Assembly: GCA_963665545.2 (NCBI GenBank)
Contig: CAXXKZ010000007.1
Span: 434,001 to 498,000, forward strand
From: G963665545 sp963665545
Lineage (GTDB): Bacteria; Pseudomonadota; Gammaproteobacteria; Xanthomonadales; SZUA-36
Direction: 5' to 3'
DNA length: 64,000 nt
In this document: in pieces, positions 48,804 to 57,642 of the stretch
How the letters are laid out: each line of letters starts with the position of its first letter
How positions within the stretch are numbered: the first letter of the stretch is position 1
Notes under the pieces: model-generated
Told to the model about the DNA's origin: nothing
Seen by the model: the letters and a program-made list of their open reading frames with translations, nothing else
Databases searched by the model: none
Position numbers and translations under genes: made by a program

Positions 48804-49269
48804 ATGAACAGTCATCAATCCGGTTTTGGGGTGATGCAGGTGCTTTTGGTGGTCGTTGCAATTGGTCTGTTGTCTCTTTTTGCAGTGCCAAAATATAATG
48901 CGGCCATGACCAAGGCTAAAAATTACGGAGGCCTTTACGCTGGCCGGAGCATCAAAACGGAAACTGTCCGAATTCTATATGGTGAATAACCGGTTCCCGC
49001 GGAACGCCGGGGAGGCCGAAGCCATGAAGAGCGTGACCCTTTCTCCGCCTGAGTATGTTCGAGGAATGACAGTCGAACCCAATGTCCTGAGTCACGATAT
49101 TGTTGTTAAGGTCTTTCTCAAGGATGGCGTCGTTGACAACTCCACGGGTGAGGAGCAATACATCTACATGGCGGGTGATAAGTCGACGGGTTCCGGTTCA
49201 GCGGTGCAGTGGACTTGTGGCGCCAGCGGTATTGCTGCTGAGCTGTTGCCCGACGGCTGTGAAGGCTGA
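48804..49269 (+). CDS. type IV pilin-like protein, frameshifted
   Basis: ATG 48804 (GGGAG upstream) opens with MNSHQSGFGVMQVLLVVVAI, a short basic leader, a Gly-Phe prepilin-peptidase site and a long hydrophobic helix. The frame then breaks in AAAAA 48918-48922. With four A it continues KITEAFTLAGASKRKLSEFY, VNNRFPRNAGEAEAM and VQWTCGASGIAAELLPDGCEG, about 154 residues in all, with the C-terminal cysteine pair of PilA-type pilins. Position 5 of the mature protein is Gln rather than the nearly invariant Glu. The gene stands alone, away from other pilus genes. Confidence 0.72.
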
Positions 49270-49278
49270 TCGCAAGGA

Positions 49279-49330
49279 GGGATTAAGCCCAGGGATTAAG
49301 CCCAGGGATTAGGCCCGGGGATTAAGCCTG
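49279..49330. repeat. four tandem copies of a 13-base unit
   Basis: GGGATTAAGCCCA is repeated at 49279-49291 and 49292-49304 and, with changes, at 49305-49317 and 49318-49330. It lies just after the pilin stop and before pyrD. Each unit is partly self-complementary (GGG...CCC), so the array can fold. Confidence 0.8.
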
Positions 49331-49450
49331 GGACCAGCGTCCCCAGATTATTTTCCCCAGTACCTGTAGCCGCCAAGGTTGCGGCGGCAATTGATGGGCG
49401 AGGCTGGTATGATACGCACCCAGTTTGGTCTGGATCTGGTTTAAAGTCCC

Positions 49451-51086
49451 TTGAGTCAAAACTACGAGTTTCTCGGCAAAGAGATTGCCGGTCCCTTCAC
49501 CATCCCTTCCGGGATTGTCGCCACCGCCATCCCCATTATTCAGTGGCTGTTTAATCATGTGCCCCAGATCGGGTTGATGACGACCAAGAGCATTGGGCCG
49601 CTCCCAAGGACCGGCAATCGTGAACCGATCATGACCCAGTACGCACCTGGCTGCTTCATGAACGCCGTGGGGCTGACCAATCCGGGGCGCCGATGAAACT
49701 GCAAGGCAGCTGGCGGAACTGGATGTACCGAGTGATCGTTTTCTGCTGACTTCGATATTCGGCGGCAGCATTGAGGAGATTGTGGCGGTGGCTCGGAAGC
49801 TGGCGCCATACTCGGATGGACTGGAGCTGAATCTTTCATGCCCCCATGCCAAGGGATACGGGATGGACATGGGCCAAGACGCTGCCTTGGTCAAGGAAAT
49901 CACCCGCGCAGTGAAGGATGCTGTGGATGTTCCGGTGGTCCCCAAGTTGACTCCAAATGTGCCAAATATCGGTGAGATTGCACAGGCGGCGGCGGGGGGG
50001 GGCGCAGACGCGCTGTGTGCCATCAACACCGTTGGCCCGACCTACTACACCTTGCACGACCATCCGGTACTGACCAACGAAGTCGGCGGCATGTCCGGCA
50101 AAGGCATCTTGCCAATTGCGCTCAAATGCGTCAAAGAGATTCGTGAAGCGGTAGACCTGCCCATCATCGCCTGTGGCGGTATCAGCAGCGCGGATGATAT
50201 TCGTGCGTTCAGGCTCGAAGGCGCCGACATTTTTGGCGTCGGGTCGGCATTGACCGGGCTGAGTTCCGCAGAAATCGCCGGATACTTTTCGTCCCTGGAG
50301 CACGACCTCGACAACAGTGGCAACGCCAGTGCGGCCCTGGCTCGGTACGATATCGATATGAACTTCCGGCCTTACACGTTGGTGAGCAACGAGAAAGTCA
50401 CGCAAGACATTTCGATCCTGACTTTTGATGACAAGGTCGATGTCAGACCTGGCCAGTTCATCTATACCTGGATTCCCGGTATTGGCGAGAAACCGTTCTC
50501 TGCGCTGACCGATGATCCCTTCTCGCTGGTGGTCATCGATGTCGGCGTATTTACCAATGCGTTAATGCAGCTTGAACCTGGTGCTCAGGTGCTGGTCCGC
50601 GGCACGCATGGCATCCCGGTGGCACCACCGAACGGATCAAGAATCATTGCAGTTGCCGGCGGAACCGGACTTGCCGCTGTCTACCAGATCGCCAGGGACT
50701 TTGGCAATGCGGACATATTCATGGGTGCGCGCAGCAAGGACCGGCTCTATTTCGCGGACGAGTGCGAATCCGTTGCCAATGTTCACATTGCCACTGATGA
50801 CGGTAGCGCGGGCTATCATGGCGTCGTGACAGAATTGGTGAAAGAGGAAATCGCCGCGCTCCCCAGGGAGCAGAGAGACTCACTCGTTTTCTATAATTGT
50901 GGTCCAGCGCCGATGGTGCATGCGGCAGAAAAAGTGGAACGGCAATTCGTCGGGCCGGACCGAATTTTCTCGGCAATCGACTACCTGACCAAATGCGGCA
51001 TCGGAATATGCGGCGCCTGCCACTCACCGGATGGTAGAAGAATATGTGTCGACGGCCCGTTTATGTCGCCGTGCCAGGGTGCTTAA
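49451..51086 (+). CDS. pyrD: dihydroorotate dehydrogenase fused to PyrK-like electron-transfer subunit, frameshifted
   Basis: About 544 residues in two frames. Residues 1-300 are a class 1 dihydroorotate dehydrogenase: FNHVPQIGLMTTKSIG, the active-site NLSCPHAKGYG (cysteine base), PVVPKLTPN, and the FMN region PIIACGGISSADD. From about 310 a ferredoxin-reductase-like PyrK domain follows (VRPGQFIYTWIPG, IAVAGGTGLAAVYQIA, VFYNCGPAPM) with a [2Fe-2S] cysteine cluster CGIGICGACHSPDGRRIC. Class 1B enzymes use NAD through a separate PyrK; here both are one chain. The break at GGGG 49684-49687 is repaired by three G (LTNPGADETARQL). Start is TTG 49451. Confidence 0.8.
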
Positions 51087-51104
51087 TTTTCTCAGCTTAA
51101 GAGA

Positions 51105-51671
51105 TTACCGGCTTGGCGTTGCACTAATCCGGTAAACCTCGAACCAGCTTTTCCCCTCGTCGTTTGAGAGTTCGAGCGTCCACTTCCAGCCGCTGTCGTT
51201 GGGTGGAAAAAACGTGATGCGGCGGGGGGGATTGGGCACCGGGTCCTTGTAATGCATGACCATGTTGCCCTGCTCGTCCTGTCTGGCCTGGATGTGTGAA
51301 AACCCTGGTGCGGGTTTGATTGCCCAGGCGATCTCCCAGGTGTCAGTGGCGGGATTGTAGGTGCGCAAATTGGTGCCAAGGGGCCCGTCATTGGGCATCC
51401 AGAAATCTTGAATGGCCGTGCCTTCGCCGAGACACACGAAATTCCAGCGCGCGCCGGCGCCTTCCGCCCACTCGCCGGTATCTTTGCTGAACTGCCAGTC
51501 ATGAATGTCCCAATTGCCGATATAGCGTCCAAATTGGGCCAACTCACCTGCCATGCAGTCTTCCTTGTCTCCCAGGGGAACTGTAGGTTGGTTGGCTGAC
51601 ACTGCAGTCAGCATCAGGCTGAAAAAGACTGTCACCAGATATGCAATGATGATGCTTGGTTTACCAATCAC
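51105..51671 (-). CDS. secreted protein of unknown function
   Basis: A 188-residue protein with a signal peptide (IIIAYLVTVFFSLMLTAVSANQ) and a mature part containing FGRYIGNWDIHDWQFSKDTG, WMPNDGPLGTNLRTYNPATD and PPRRITFFPPNDSGWKW. The repeated W/D/N-rich beta pattern recalls DUF1579-type proteins, which are small exported barrels of unknown role; I am not certain of the family. Convergent with pyrD by only 18 bases. Confidence 0.62.
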   Translation of the reverse strand: MIGKPSIIIAYLVTVFFSLMLTAVSANQPTVPLGDKEDCMAGELAQFGRYIGNWDIHDWQFSKDTGEWAEGAGARWNFVCLGEGTAIQDFWMPNDGPLGTNLRTYNPATDTWEIAWAIKPAPGFSHIQARQDEQGNMVMHYKDPVPNPPRRITFFPPNDSGWKWTLELSNDEGKSWFEVYRISATPSR

Positions 51672-51724
51672 TTTTTCACCCTCTGTACGATGTAGACCTT
51701 GATGATGTTAGCAGCCCGCACCTC

Positions 51725-53797
51725 TTATTGTTGCAGACATTGACCGTTAACCAGCACAGAAATCTCGGGTGACCAGCCGGGCTGTTCGACCAGGTGGGGC
51801 GGAACCAGGGCAGCGAAGCGCCACCGATTGCAGCGTTTCCAGAGGTGGCCTGACGCGGCAATCAGATGATTACTGCTGATGACAAAAGGGGCGGAATCTT
51901 CGAGGTGGAAATCACCCACTATCGTGCCGCTTATAAAGGCCGGCACGAACAGATCCGGGGGCGAATTTGGCAAGGGTGTGTGCTTGCCGTGCCGATATCT
52001 TAGTGACCCCTTGTTGGCGTCGCAAATTGTGGCCAGTTCTTCTCCCCGTTGGTCATCGAAAGGCCCAATGCGCCAAATTCCAGAGGCTTCATCATCGAGT
52101 TTCAATTGTGATCTCATGTCGGCCACGATCTGTTCCACTGCCAGTTTCGGTTCGTCCATGAGGCGCAAGCGCTGGTTGGACACCACTTGCCGCGACCGGG
52201 AATCCGGTAGTGGTTGCGAATCCAGGTTAATTCCATCGAGTTGGACAGCTGCGGCATCAGCGCCCAGTTGTGACAATATCGTCGGTAATATATCAATCGT
52301 CATTACCGGTTGAGTCACTCGCTTCCCGGTCATTTGCCGCGCTGCCTTGATGAACAAGGGCACTCGCAGCACACTGCCGGCATTATTGGCCGATAACCGC
52401 CTGGCCCAGTCACCTTTCTCAAAACTGACGCCGTGATCAGAGACGACGACCACAAGACTGTTCTCCAGCATGGCAGATTGTTCGAGGTGATCGAGCAATT
52501 CCCCCAGCAGTTGGTCTGCCAATTGCGCCTGTAAAAAATACCGTTGGCGGCCGCTGACCAGGCTCCAATGATGGTTTTCCCATCGACCATCGACTTGACC
52601 TCGGACCCACTCGCGGCCGTAATTCCTGCCGGCCGGCAAGTAGGCAATGGGTCTATGAGGAAACGGAATATGGAGAACATTCAGCGTCGGTTTTTCGCCG
52701 GGCCCCTGGGCAGGGGTGATCGACGAAATAAACTGGCGGAAGTATGCCGGCCTGTCGATCAGGCTGGTTTTGCCAACGTGCCTGGCCCAGATTCTCGGCA
52801 CAGCGCGCTGTTCAGCTGCGAAAAATCCACTCCAGTCGTTCCCGACATCAGGCAGATAGCCAAGCCAGGCCGGCGGCGTGACCTTGTGCAGATAGATCGC
52901 CGTCAAGTCCATCAATAGAGCCCGCAAGCGACGCACAGCGCCTGGACCCTGCACCGGGCATAGTTCTTCTGGACACAGGCTGGTATATGTCTCCGCGACA
53001 TTGTAGGCATATTGGCCTCGCAACAGGGTAAACAGATTGGGCACCTGTTCTTCCAGGTTCTGCCGTTGTGGGCTCGCATCGGGCATAAGGCCGTCCAGAA
53101 TGGCCGGCACAGAGATCATGGTCGCATTCGCTACGGTGGTGGCATTGAAATACCAGTTGGAAATTTGTTGTAAGCGCCTGAACCCGGGAAAATACCTGCC
53201 ATCTACCTGGCCTTCGGCATCCAGCAGGGTGGCGACCGGCAGTTCATCAAAAATCACAAAAACGATGGGTGGTGTATGGGCTAATTCGCCGGCCAGAGTC
53301 ACGCTCGATGCCGCTAAGCCTCTGACCTGTGACAGGGTGTCCGAAAAGAGCAAGAATTTCAGCGGAAAGATCAGCGCGGTCGCCGCCAGAATTCTTGCCA
53401 GCATTTGCCATCGAGTGAATAACAATGCATAGGCAAATGACGCAGCCAGCACCACGACGAGCGTCAAAAACACCCCGGTGGGAATTTCAGACCAGCCGTG
53501 AATCAGTTGGGCGATCAGCAGTCCTGACAGCAATGAGGCTATGGTCAACTGGTAGGCCCGGGCAAACCTCGGGAAGCGATGGATTGTTCCCCAGGCCGGC
53601 AGGACCAGCACCAATGGCAATGCAATGCTCAATACCCCCGTAAGGGTCAACACATCAGCCGGTGAATTGTGCCGGGCAACGAGAAAAGCCGGCGTATGCT
53701 TTAGCAGGTCAAAGATGGGCTCGGCAATGGCAAACCCGGTCAGAGCAAAAGGCAGGGCAAGCGCCGCAAGGTAAGTGCTGACTCTGGAAATGCGCAC
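51725..53797 (-). CDS. membrane-bound alkaline-phosphatase/sulfatase-superfamily protein
   Basis: A 690-residue protein with about five N-terminal transmembrane helices, then a large periplasmic domain of the alkaline-phosphatase superfamily. IVFVIFDELPVATLLDAEG carries the first metal Asp, and VVVVSDHGVSFEKGDWARR holds the conserved DHG metal pair; HIPFPHRPIAYLP and TIDILPTILSQLG fit sulfatase-like phosphoethanolamine or glycerol-phosphate transferases. The usual Thr or Cys nucleophile is not obvious, since the DELP segment is followed by Val-Ala rather than Cys-X-Pro. Substrate unknown. Confidence 0.75.
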   Translation of the reverse strand: MRISRVSTYLAALALPFALTGFAIAEPIFDLLKHTPAFLVARHNSPADVLTLTGVLSIALPLVLVLPAWGTIHRFPRFARAYQLTIASLLSGLLIAQLIHGWSEIPTGVFLTLVVVLAASFAYALLFTRWQMLARILAATALIFPLKFLLFSDTLSQVRGLAASSVTLAGELAHTPPIVFVIFDELPVATLLDAEGQVDGRYFPGFRRLQQISNWYFNATTVANATMISVPAILDGLMPDASPQRQNLEEQVPNLFTLLRGQYAYNVAETYTSLCPEELCPVQGPGAVRRLRALLMDLTAIYLHKVTPPAWLGYLPDVGNDWSGFFAAEQRAVPRIWARHVGKTSLIDRPAYFRQFISSITPAQGPGEKPTLNVLHIPFPHRPIAYLPAGRNYGREWVRGQVDGRWENHHWSLVSGRQRYFLQAQLADQLLGELLDHLEQSAMLENSLVVVVSDHGVSFEKGDWARRLSANNAGSVLRVPLFIKAARQMTGKRVTQPVMTIDILPTILSQLGADAAAVQLDGINLDSQPLPDSRSRQVVSNQRLRLMDEPKLAVEQIVADMRSQLKLDDEASGIWRIGPFDDQRGEELATICDANKGSLRYRHGKHTPLPNSPPDLFVPAFISGTIVGDFHLEDSAPFVISSNHLIAASGHLWKRCNRWRFAALVPPHLVEQPGWSPEISVLVNGQCLQQ

Positions 53798-53832
53798 GGC
53801 AGAGGGATTCTACCTAGGCTACTTGCCGCCCA

Positions 53833-54495
53833 TCAGCTTGTAGGCCCACCCCTTTCAAGCGCCGCCCGATAGCATGGCAGCGAGCCTATCCGATCGAGAA
53901 ATGCACTTAGATTCGGATGATCCGCCGCAAGATTTGTGCGGATTGCGGCGGCTTCGACGGCGAAACTCATTTGAATATCTGCAGCGGTCATGGCGTTGCC
54001 ACAGAACCATGCCGATCTGCCGAGGGTGGCTTCCATGAAATCGAGATGACGCTTTATGTTTTGATCGAGATAGCCACCTCGCACTTTGGCGACGATGCCC
54101 TTGGTGACGGGTTTTGCGAAAAACGGCAGGGGTGCCGACTCGATTCGGCTCATAATCAGTGAAATGATCATCAGCGGCGCGAAACTTCCTTCGGCGTAAT
54201 GAAGCCAATAAGTGTACTCTCTTCGTTCGGGCGTGCCTTCGGCAGGCTTCAATCGTCCCTGGTCATATTTGTCAATAAGGTATTCCACGATGGCGCCAGA
54301 TTCCGCGATGGTTAACTCACCGTCGGTAATCACCGGCGACTTTCCCAGCGGATGGATCGCGAGCAGTTCAGGTGGTGCAAGGCTCGTGTTCCCGTCGCGT
54401 TTGTATCGTTTGATATCGTATTGGACACCCAGTTCTTCGAGCAGCCAGAGAATCCGTTGCGAGCGGGAGTTTTCCAGGTGGTGAATGGTCAACAT
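53833..54495 (-). CDS. glutathione S-transferase family protein
   Basis: A 220-residue cytosolic GST. The N-terminal thioredoxin-like half begins HHLENSRSQRILWLLEELGV and has the cis-Pro and glutathione-binding turn GKSPVITDGELTIAESGAIV; the helical C-terminal half includes TAADIQMSFAVEAA. Catalytic Ser in the NSRS stretch is likely. It is divergent from the hydroxyacid dehydrogenase, 48 bases away. Confidence 0.85.
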   Translation of the reverse strand: MLTIHHLENSRSQRILWLLEELGVQYDIKRYKRDGNTSLAPPELLAIHPLGKSPVITDGELTIAESGAIVEYLIDKYDQGRLKPAEGTPERREYTYWLHYAEGSFAPLMIISLIMSRIESAPLPFFAKPVTKGIVAKVRGGYLDQNIKRHLDFMEATLGRSAWFCGNAMTAADIQMSFAVEAAAIRTNLAADHPNLSAFLDRIGSLPCYRAALERGGPTS

Positions 54496-54543
54496 GACGT
54501 TTAGGATAGTACCTTTTCAGCAGTAATCAAGCCACCCAGCAAC

Positions 54544-55692
54544 ATGAAACTAAAAGACTGCCATAACACTCACCATCTTCGCGCCCTGGCAAAAAAACGG
54601 CTGCCCAGTCCGATTTTTCACTATATAGACGGCGCGGCTGATGACGAGGTGACCTATCGGCGAAATACCGCTGCCTATGAAGAATGTGACCTCGTGCCCA
54701 ATGTGCTGGCCGGCGTGGAAAGTGTCGATATGTCAACCACGATGATGGGGCAGAAACTGGATATGCCCCTGTTTCTCTCGCCTACCGCCTTGCAGCGCCT
54801 GTTTCACCACCAGGGAGAGCGCGCGGTTGGCCGGGCGGCCGAGAAGTTTGGCACGATGTTTGGCATTTCCTCTCTTGGCACCGTCAGCATCGAGGAGATT
54901 GGCGCGACCATAGCCTCGCCCAAACTGTTTCAGCTGTATGTACACAAGGACGAGGGCTTGACGCGGAACATGATCGATCGCTGCAAGGAAGCCAATTTCG
55001 ACGCCATGGCGCTGACCGTGGACACCATAGTTGGCGGCAATCGCGAGCGAGATCTGCAAACCGGTTTTACGACGCCGCCTAGGCTGAATCTCAAAAGCCT
55101 GTTGAGTTTTGTCACCCATCCGGCCTGGGTATTCAATTATGTATTTCGCGAGCGCTTCGAGCTTTCACAGATCAAGGATTACGCCAGCGATGGGACCAGC
55201 ATCGCCATGTCGGTTTCGGACTATTTCACCACCATGCTGGATCAGTCGATGGACTGGAAAGCGGCAGAGGAGCTTTGCACTTATTGGGGCAAACCTTTCG
55301 CCCTCAAAGGCATCATGGCGGTCGCGGATGCCAGGAGGGCCGTGGACATCGGCGCCACGGCGATCATGGTATCCAATCACAGCGGGCGCCAACTGGATGG
55401 CTCGCGCGCACCATTCGATCAATTGTCGGAAATTGTCGATGCAGTGGGCGATCAAATCGATGTGATCTGCGATGGTGGAATCAGAAGAGGCAGCCATGTA
55501 CTCAAGGCTTTGTCGGTTGGGGCAAAGGCCTGCTCGGGCGGGCGGTTTTACCTGTATGCTCTGGGTGCGGTCGGACAGCAGGGCGTGGAAAGGGCACTGG
55601 AAAATCTTCGCAGTGAAATCGAAAGAGACATGAAGCTGATGGGCTGTAAGTCCATTTCCGATCTTGGGAGAGATAATGTTCGATTCAGATAG
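54544..55692 (+). CDS. FMN-dependent alpha-hydroxy-acid dehydrogenase (L-lactate dehydrogenase type)
   Basis: A 382-residue TIM-barrel flavoenzyme that oxidises an L-2-hydroxyacid. FHYIDGAADDEVTYRRN lies at the N-terminus, MDMPLFLSP-type text (KLDMPLFLSPTALQRLFH) near 80, LFQLYVHKD, DTIVGGNRERDLQTGF, the catalytic His/Arg in VSNHSGRQLDGSRAP, and ICDGGIRRGSHVLKALSVGA for FMN binding. Lactate is the usual substrate of the group, but glycolate or mandelate types cannot be excluded. Overlaps the following hydrolase by 17 bases. Confidence 0.85.
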   Translation: MKLKDCHNTHHLRALAKKRLPSPIFHYIDGAADDEVTYRRNTAAYEECDLVPNVLAGVESVDMSTTMMGQKLDMPLFLSPTALQRLFHHQGERAVGRAAEKFGTMFGISSLGTVSIEEIGATIASPKLFQLYVHKDEGLTRNMIDRCKEANFDAMALTVDTIVGGNRERDLQTGFTTPPRLNLKSLLSFVTHPAWVFNYVFRERFELSQIKDYASDGTSIAMSVSDYFTTMLDQSMDWKAAEELCTYWGKPFALKGIMAVADARRAVDIGATAIMVSNHSGRQLDGSRAPFDQLSEIVDAVGDQIDVICDGGIRRGSHVLKALSVGAKACSGGRFYLYALGAVGQQGVERALENLRSEIERDMKLMGCKSISDLGRDNVRFR

Positions 55693-57631
55693 ATTCGAAT
55701 TTCGGACCTGCCGTCTTGCTATTTTCACCGCCCCTGCCCTCATCCTGGCCCTGGCCCTGGCCCTGGCCGTTTCTTCTGGGCCAGCGCACGCCGCAGATCT
55801 GGAGCCAGGTGACCCATTTCTCGATTTCGCACCGCTGCAACCGCAATTCGAGGTCCGGCGAGTACCCAGCCGGCAGGTTCCCATGCGCGACGGGGTGCGG
55901 CTGTCGACGGACCTTTATTTCCCAGTCGGTGCCCCAAACCGGGCACCCGTCATCCTCATCCGCACGCCATATGACAAGAGCCAACTCGTTGGCAGTCGGA
56001 CAGTCGAGATGTTTGCCTCGCAGGGCTTTGTCGTCGCCGTCCAGGACCATCGTGGCAAGTATGAATCGGAGGGCGAATTCTTCGCCTATCCCGACACTGA
56101 CCGCCAGGACGGCTATGACACCGTCGAGTGGCTGGTGAACCAGTCGTGGTCAAGCGGCAAGATCGGCACGTACGGCTGCTCCTATCTTGGTGAGGTCCAA
56201 TATGAGCTGGCCGCGATGCGCCATCCCAACCACATTGCGGCGATCCCACAGTCAGGAGCCTCACCCTATGACCAGGGCCACTGGTGGGGGTTTGGCTTCC
56301 GTAGTGCCGGTGCATTCGAACTCGCCGCTGCCTTGGCCTGGAATCGCATGGCCGCCAGCAAAGTCCACTATGGCCCGCCACCGCACGTTGACCGCGAAGC
56401 CTGGTTTGCCTCCGAAGCTGCGGCGTATTTCAGTACCCGCCCGAATGTCCCCGAGATCGACCTGATGGCGGTACTCAAATCGTTGCCCGTAGTTGATATG
56501 ATCGACAAAGCCAAGTCACCACCGACAGAATTCGCCAACTGGGTTTCCCACGAGCGCGATGACCCCTACTGGGATCGACAAGGGCGCGTGACGGAGGACG
56601 ATCGGTTCGATCTGCCGGCGCTGCATGTCAATTCGTGGTACGACCCGCTGACACGCGGTTCGTTTGACATGGTTGACCTTTTCAAACGTCACTCCCTGAG
56701 TGCGAGGTCGCGCAACAACCAGGTGCTGATCATGTTACCGACATCGCATTGCCGGTCCGAGTCTGCGACGGCTCAAATCATCGTCGGCGAGCGCAATATG
56801 GGCGATGCCCGGCTCGCTTACGAACGCATCTACTTGTCCTGGTTTCGCCATTGGCTGATGGGAGGCCAATTTAGTGAGAATGACATCCAGGTAGAGGCAC
56901 TGCCACCCTTTATTCTTTACGTCATGGGCAAAAATCGCTGGCGCACTGCCCACAGCTGGCCAATCGAGGGCACCTCCTTTCGCACTTACTATTTCGATAG
57001 TGGCGGCAAAGCCAACAGCCGTTACGGCGATGGCGTACTCACAGAATCCGTGCCCGGTGATTCGCCACCCGACCACTACAGCTATGACCCCGAAGTGCCG
57101 ACGCCGGCACGCGGGGGCTCGATCTGCTGCACCGGAGGGGCGGTGCCGGAAGGCGCTGTAGATCAGCGCCCGCTCGAGGTTCGTTCAGATCTGCTCGCCT
57201 ACACAACGGCGCCGCTGAAATCCGGCCTCGAAGTCACGGGACCGATTCACGCCAGGCTTTACGTTTCCTCCGACGCTCCCGATACGGACTTTGTTGTAAA
57301 GCTCACGGATGTTGCACCCGACGGCACTTCCTACATTATTCAGGAAGGCATCATGCGGGCACGTTATCGCCAGGGTTACGATAGCCAGGTGATGATGGCG
57401 GACGGTGAATTATATGAAATAGAAGTCGATCTCCAGGCCACCAGCAACTGGTTTGCGCCCGGTCACCGGATCAGGGTGCTGGTTGCCTCGGCAAATTTTC
57501 CGCGCTGGGACCGCAATCTCAACACCGGCGGTAAAAACTGGGACGAATCCGAGGGGATTGTCGCCAACAACACCATCCATCACTCAGCACAATACCCGTC
57601 GCACATCGTGTTGCCGGTACTGCCTGAATAA
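55676..57631 (+). CDS. exported CocE/NonD-type alpha/beta hydrolase (S15 peptidase-like)
   Basis: A 651-residue protein with a signal peptide (SSGPAHA cleavage) and the S15 layout: MRDGVRLSTDLYFP, VVAVQDHRGKYESEGEF, the nucleophile serine in KIGTYGCSYLGEVQYELA, DLPALHVNSWYDPLTRG, and a C-terminal beta-sandwich domain (DFVVKLTDVAPDGTSY). Known relatives hydrolyse esters (CocE) or X-Pro peptides. I start at ATG 55676 after GGGAGA. The hydrophobic core of the signal peptide is encoded by four tandem CTGGCC units (see 55745). Confidence 0.82.
   Translation: MFDSDRFEFRTCRLAIFTAPALILALALALAVSSGPAHAADLEPGDPFLDFAPLQPQFEVRRVPSRQVPMRDGVRLSTDLYFPVGAPNRAPVILIRTPYDKSQLVGSRTVEMFASQGFVVAVQDHRGKYESEGEFFAYPDTDRQDGYDTVEWLVNQSWSSGKIGTYGCSYLGEVQYELAAMRHPNHIAAIPQSGASPYDQGHWWGFGFRSAGAFELAAALAWNRMAASKVHYGPPPHVDREAWFASEAAAYFSTRPNVPEIDLMAVLKSLPVVDMIDKAKSPPTEFANWVSHERDDPYWDRQGRVTEDDRFDLPALHVNSWYDPLTRGSFDMVDLFKRHSLSARSRNNQVLIMLPTSHCRSESATAQIIVGERNMGDARLAYERIYLSWFRHWLMGGQFSENDIQVEALPPFILYVMGKNRWRTAHSWPIEGTSFRTYYFDSGGKANSRYGDGVLTESVPGDSPPDHYSYDPEVPTPARGGSICCTGGAVPEGAVDQRPLEVRSDLLAYTTAPLKSGLEVTGPIHARLYVSSDAPDTDFVVKLTDVAPDGTSYIIQEGIMRARYRQGYDSQVMMADGELYEIEVDLQATSNWFAPGHRIRVLVASANFPRWDRNLNTGGKNWDESEGIVANNTIHHSAQYPSHIVLPVLPE
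55745..55768 (+). repeat. (CTGGCC)4 microsatellite in a signal-peptide core
   Basis: Four perfect six-base units encode Leu-Ala repeats within the signal peptide of the CocE-like hydrolase. Units are in frame, so slippage would change core length and not the reading frame. Confidence 0.85.
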
Positions 57632-57642
57632 GGAGCCATGCC

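Noticed and set aside
49279..49330. Possible CRISPR array
   Set aside because: The units are contiguous 13-mers without spacers and there are no cas genes; it is a simple tandem repeat. No CRISPR array was seen anywhere in the window.
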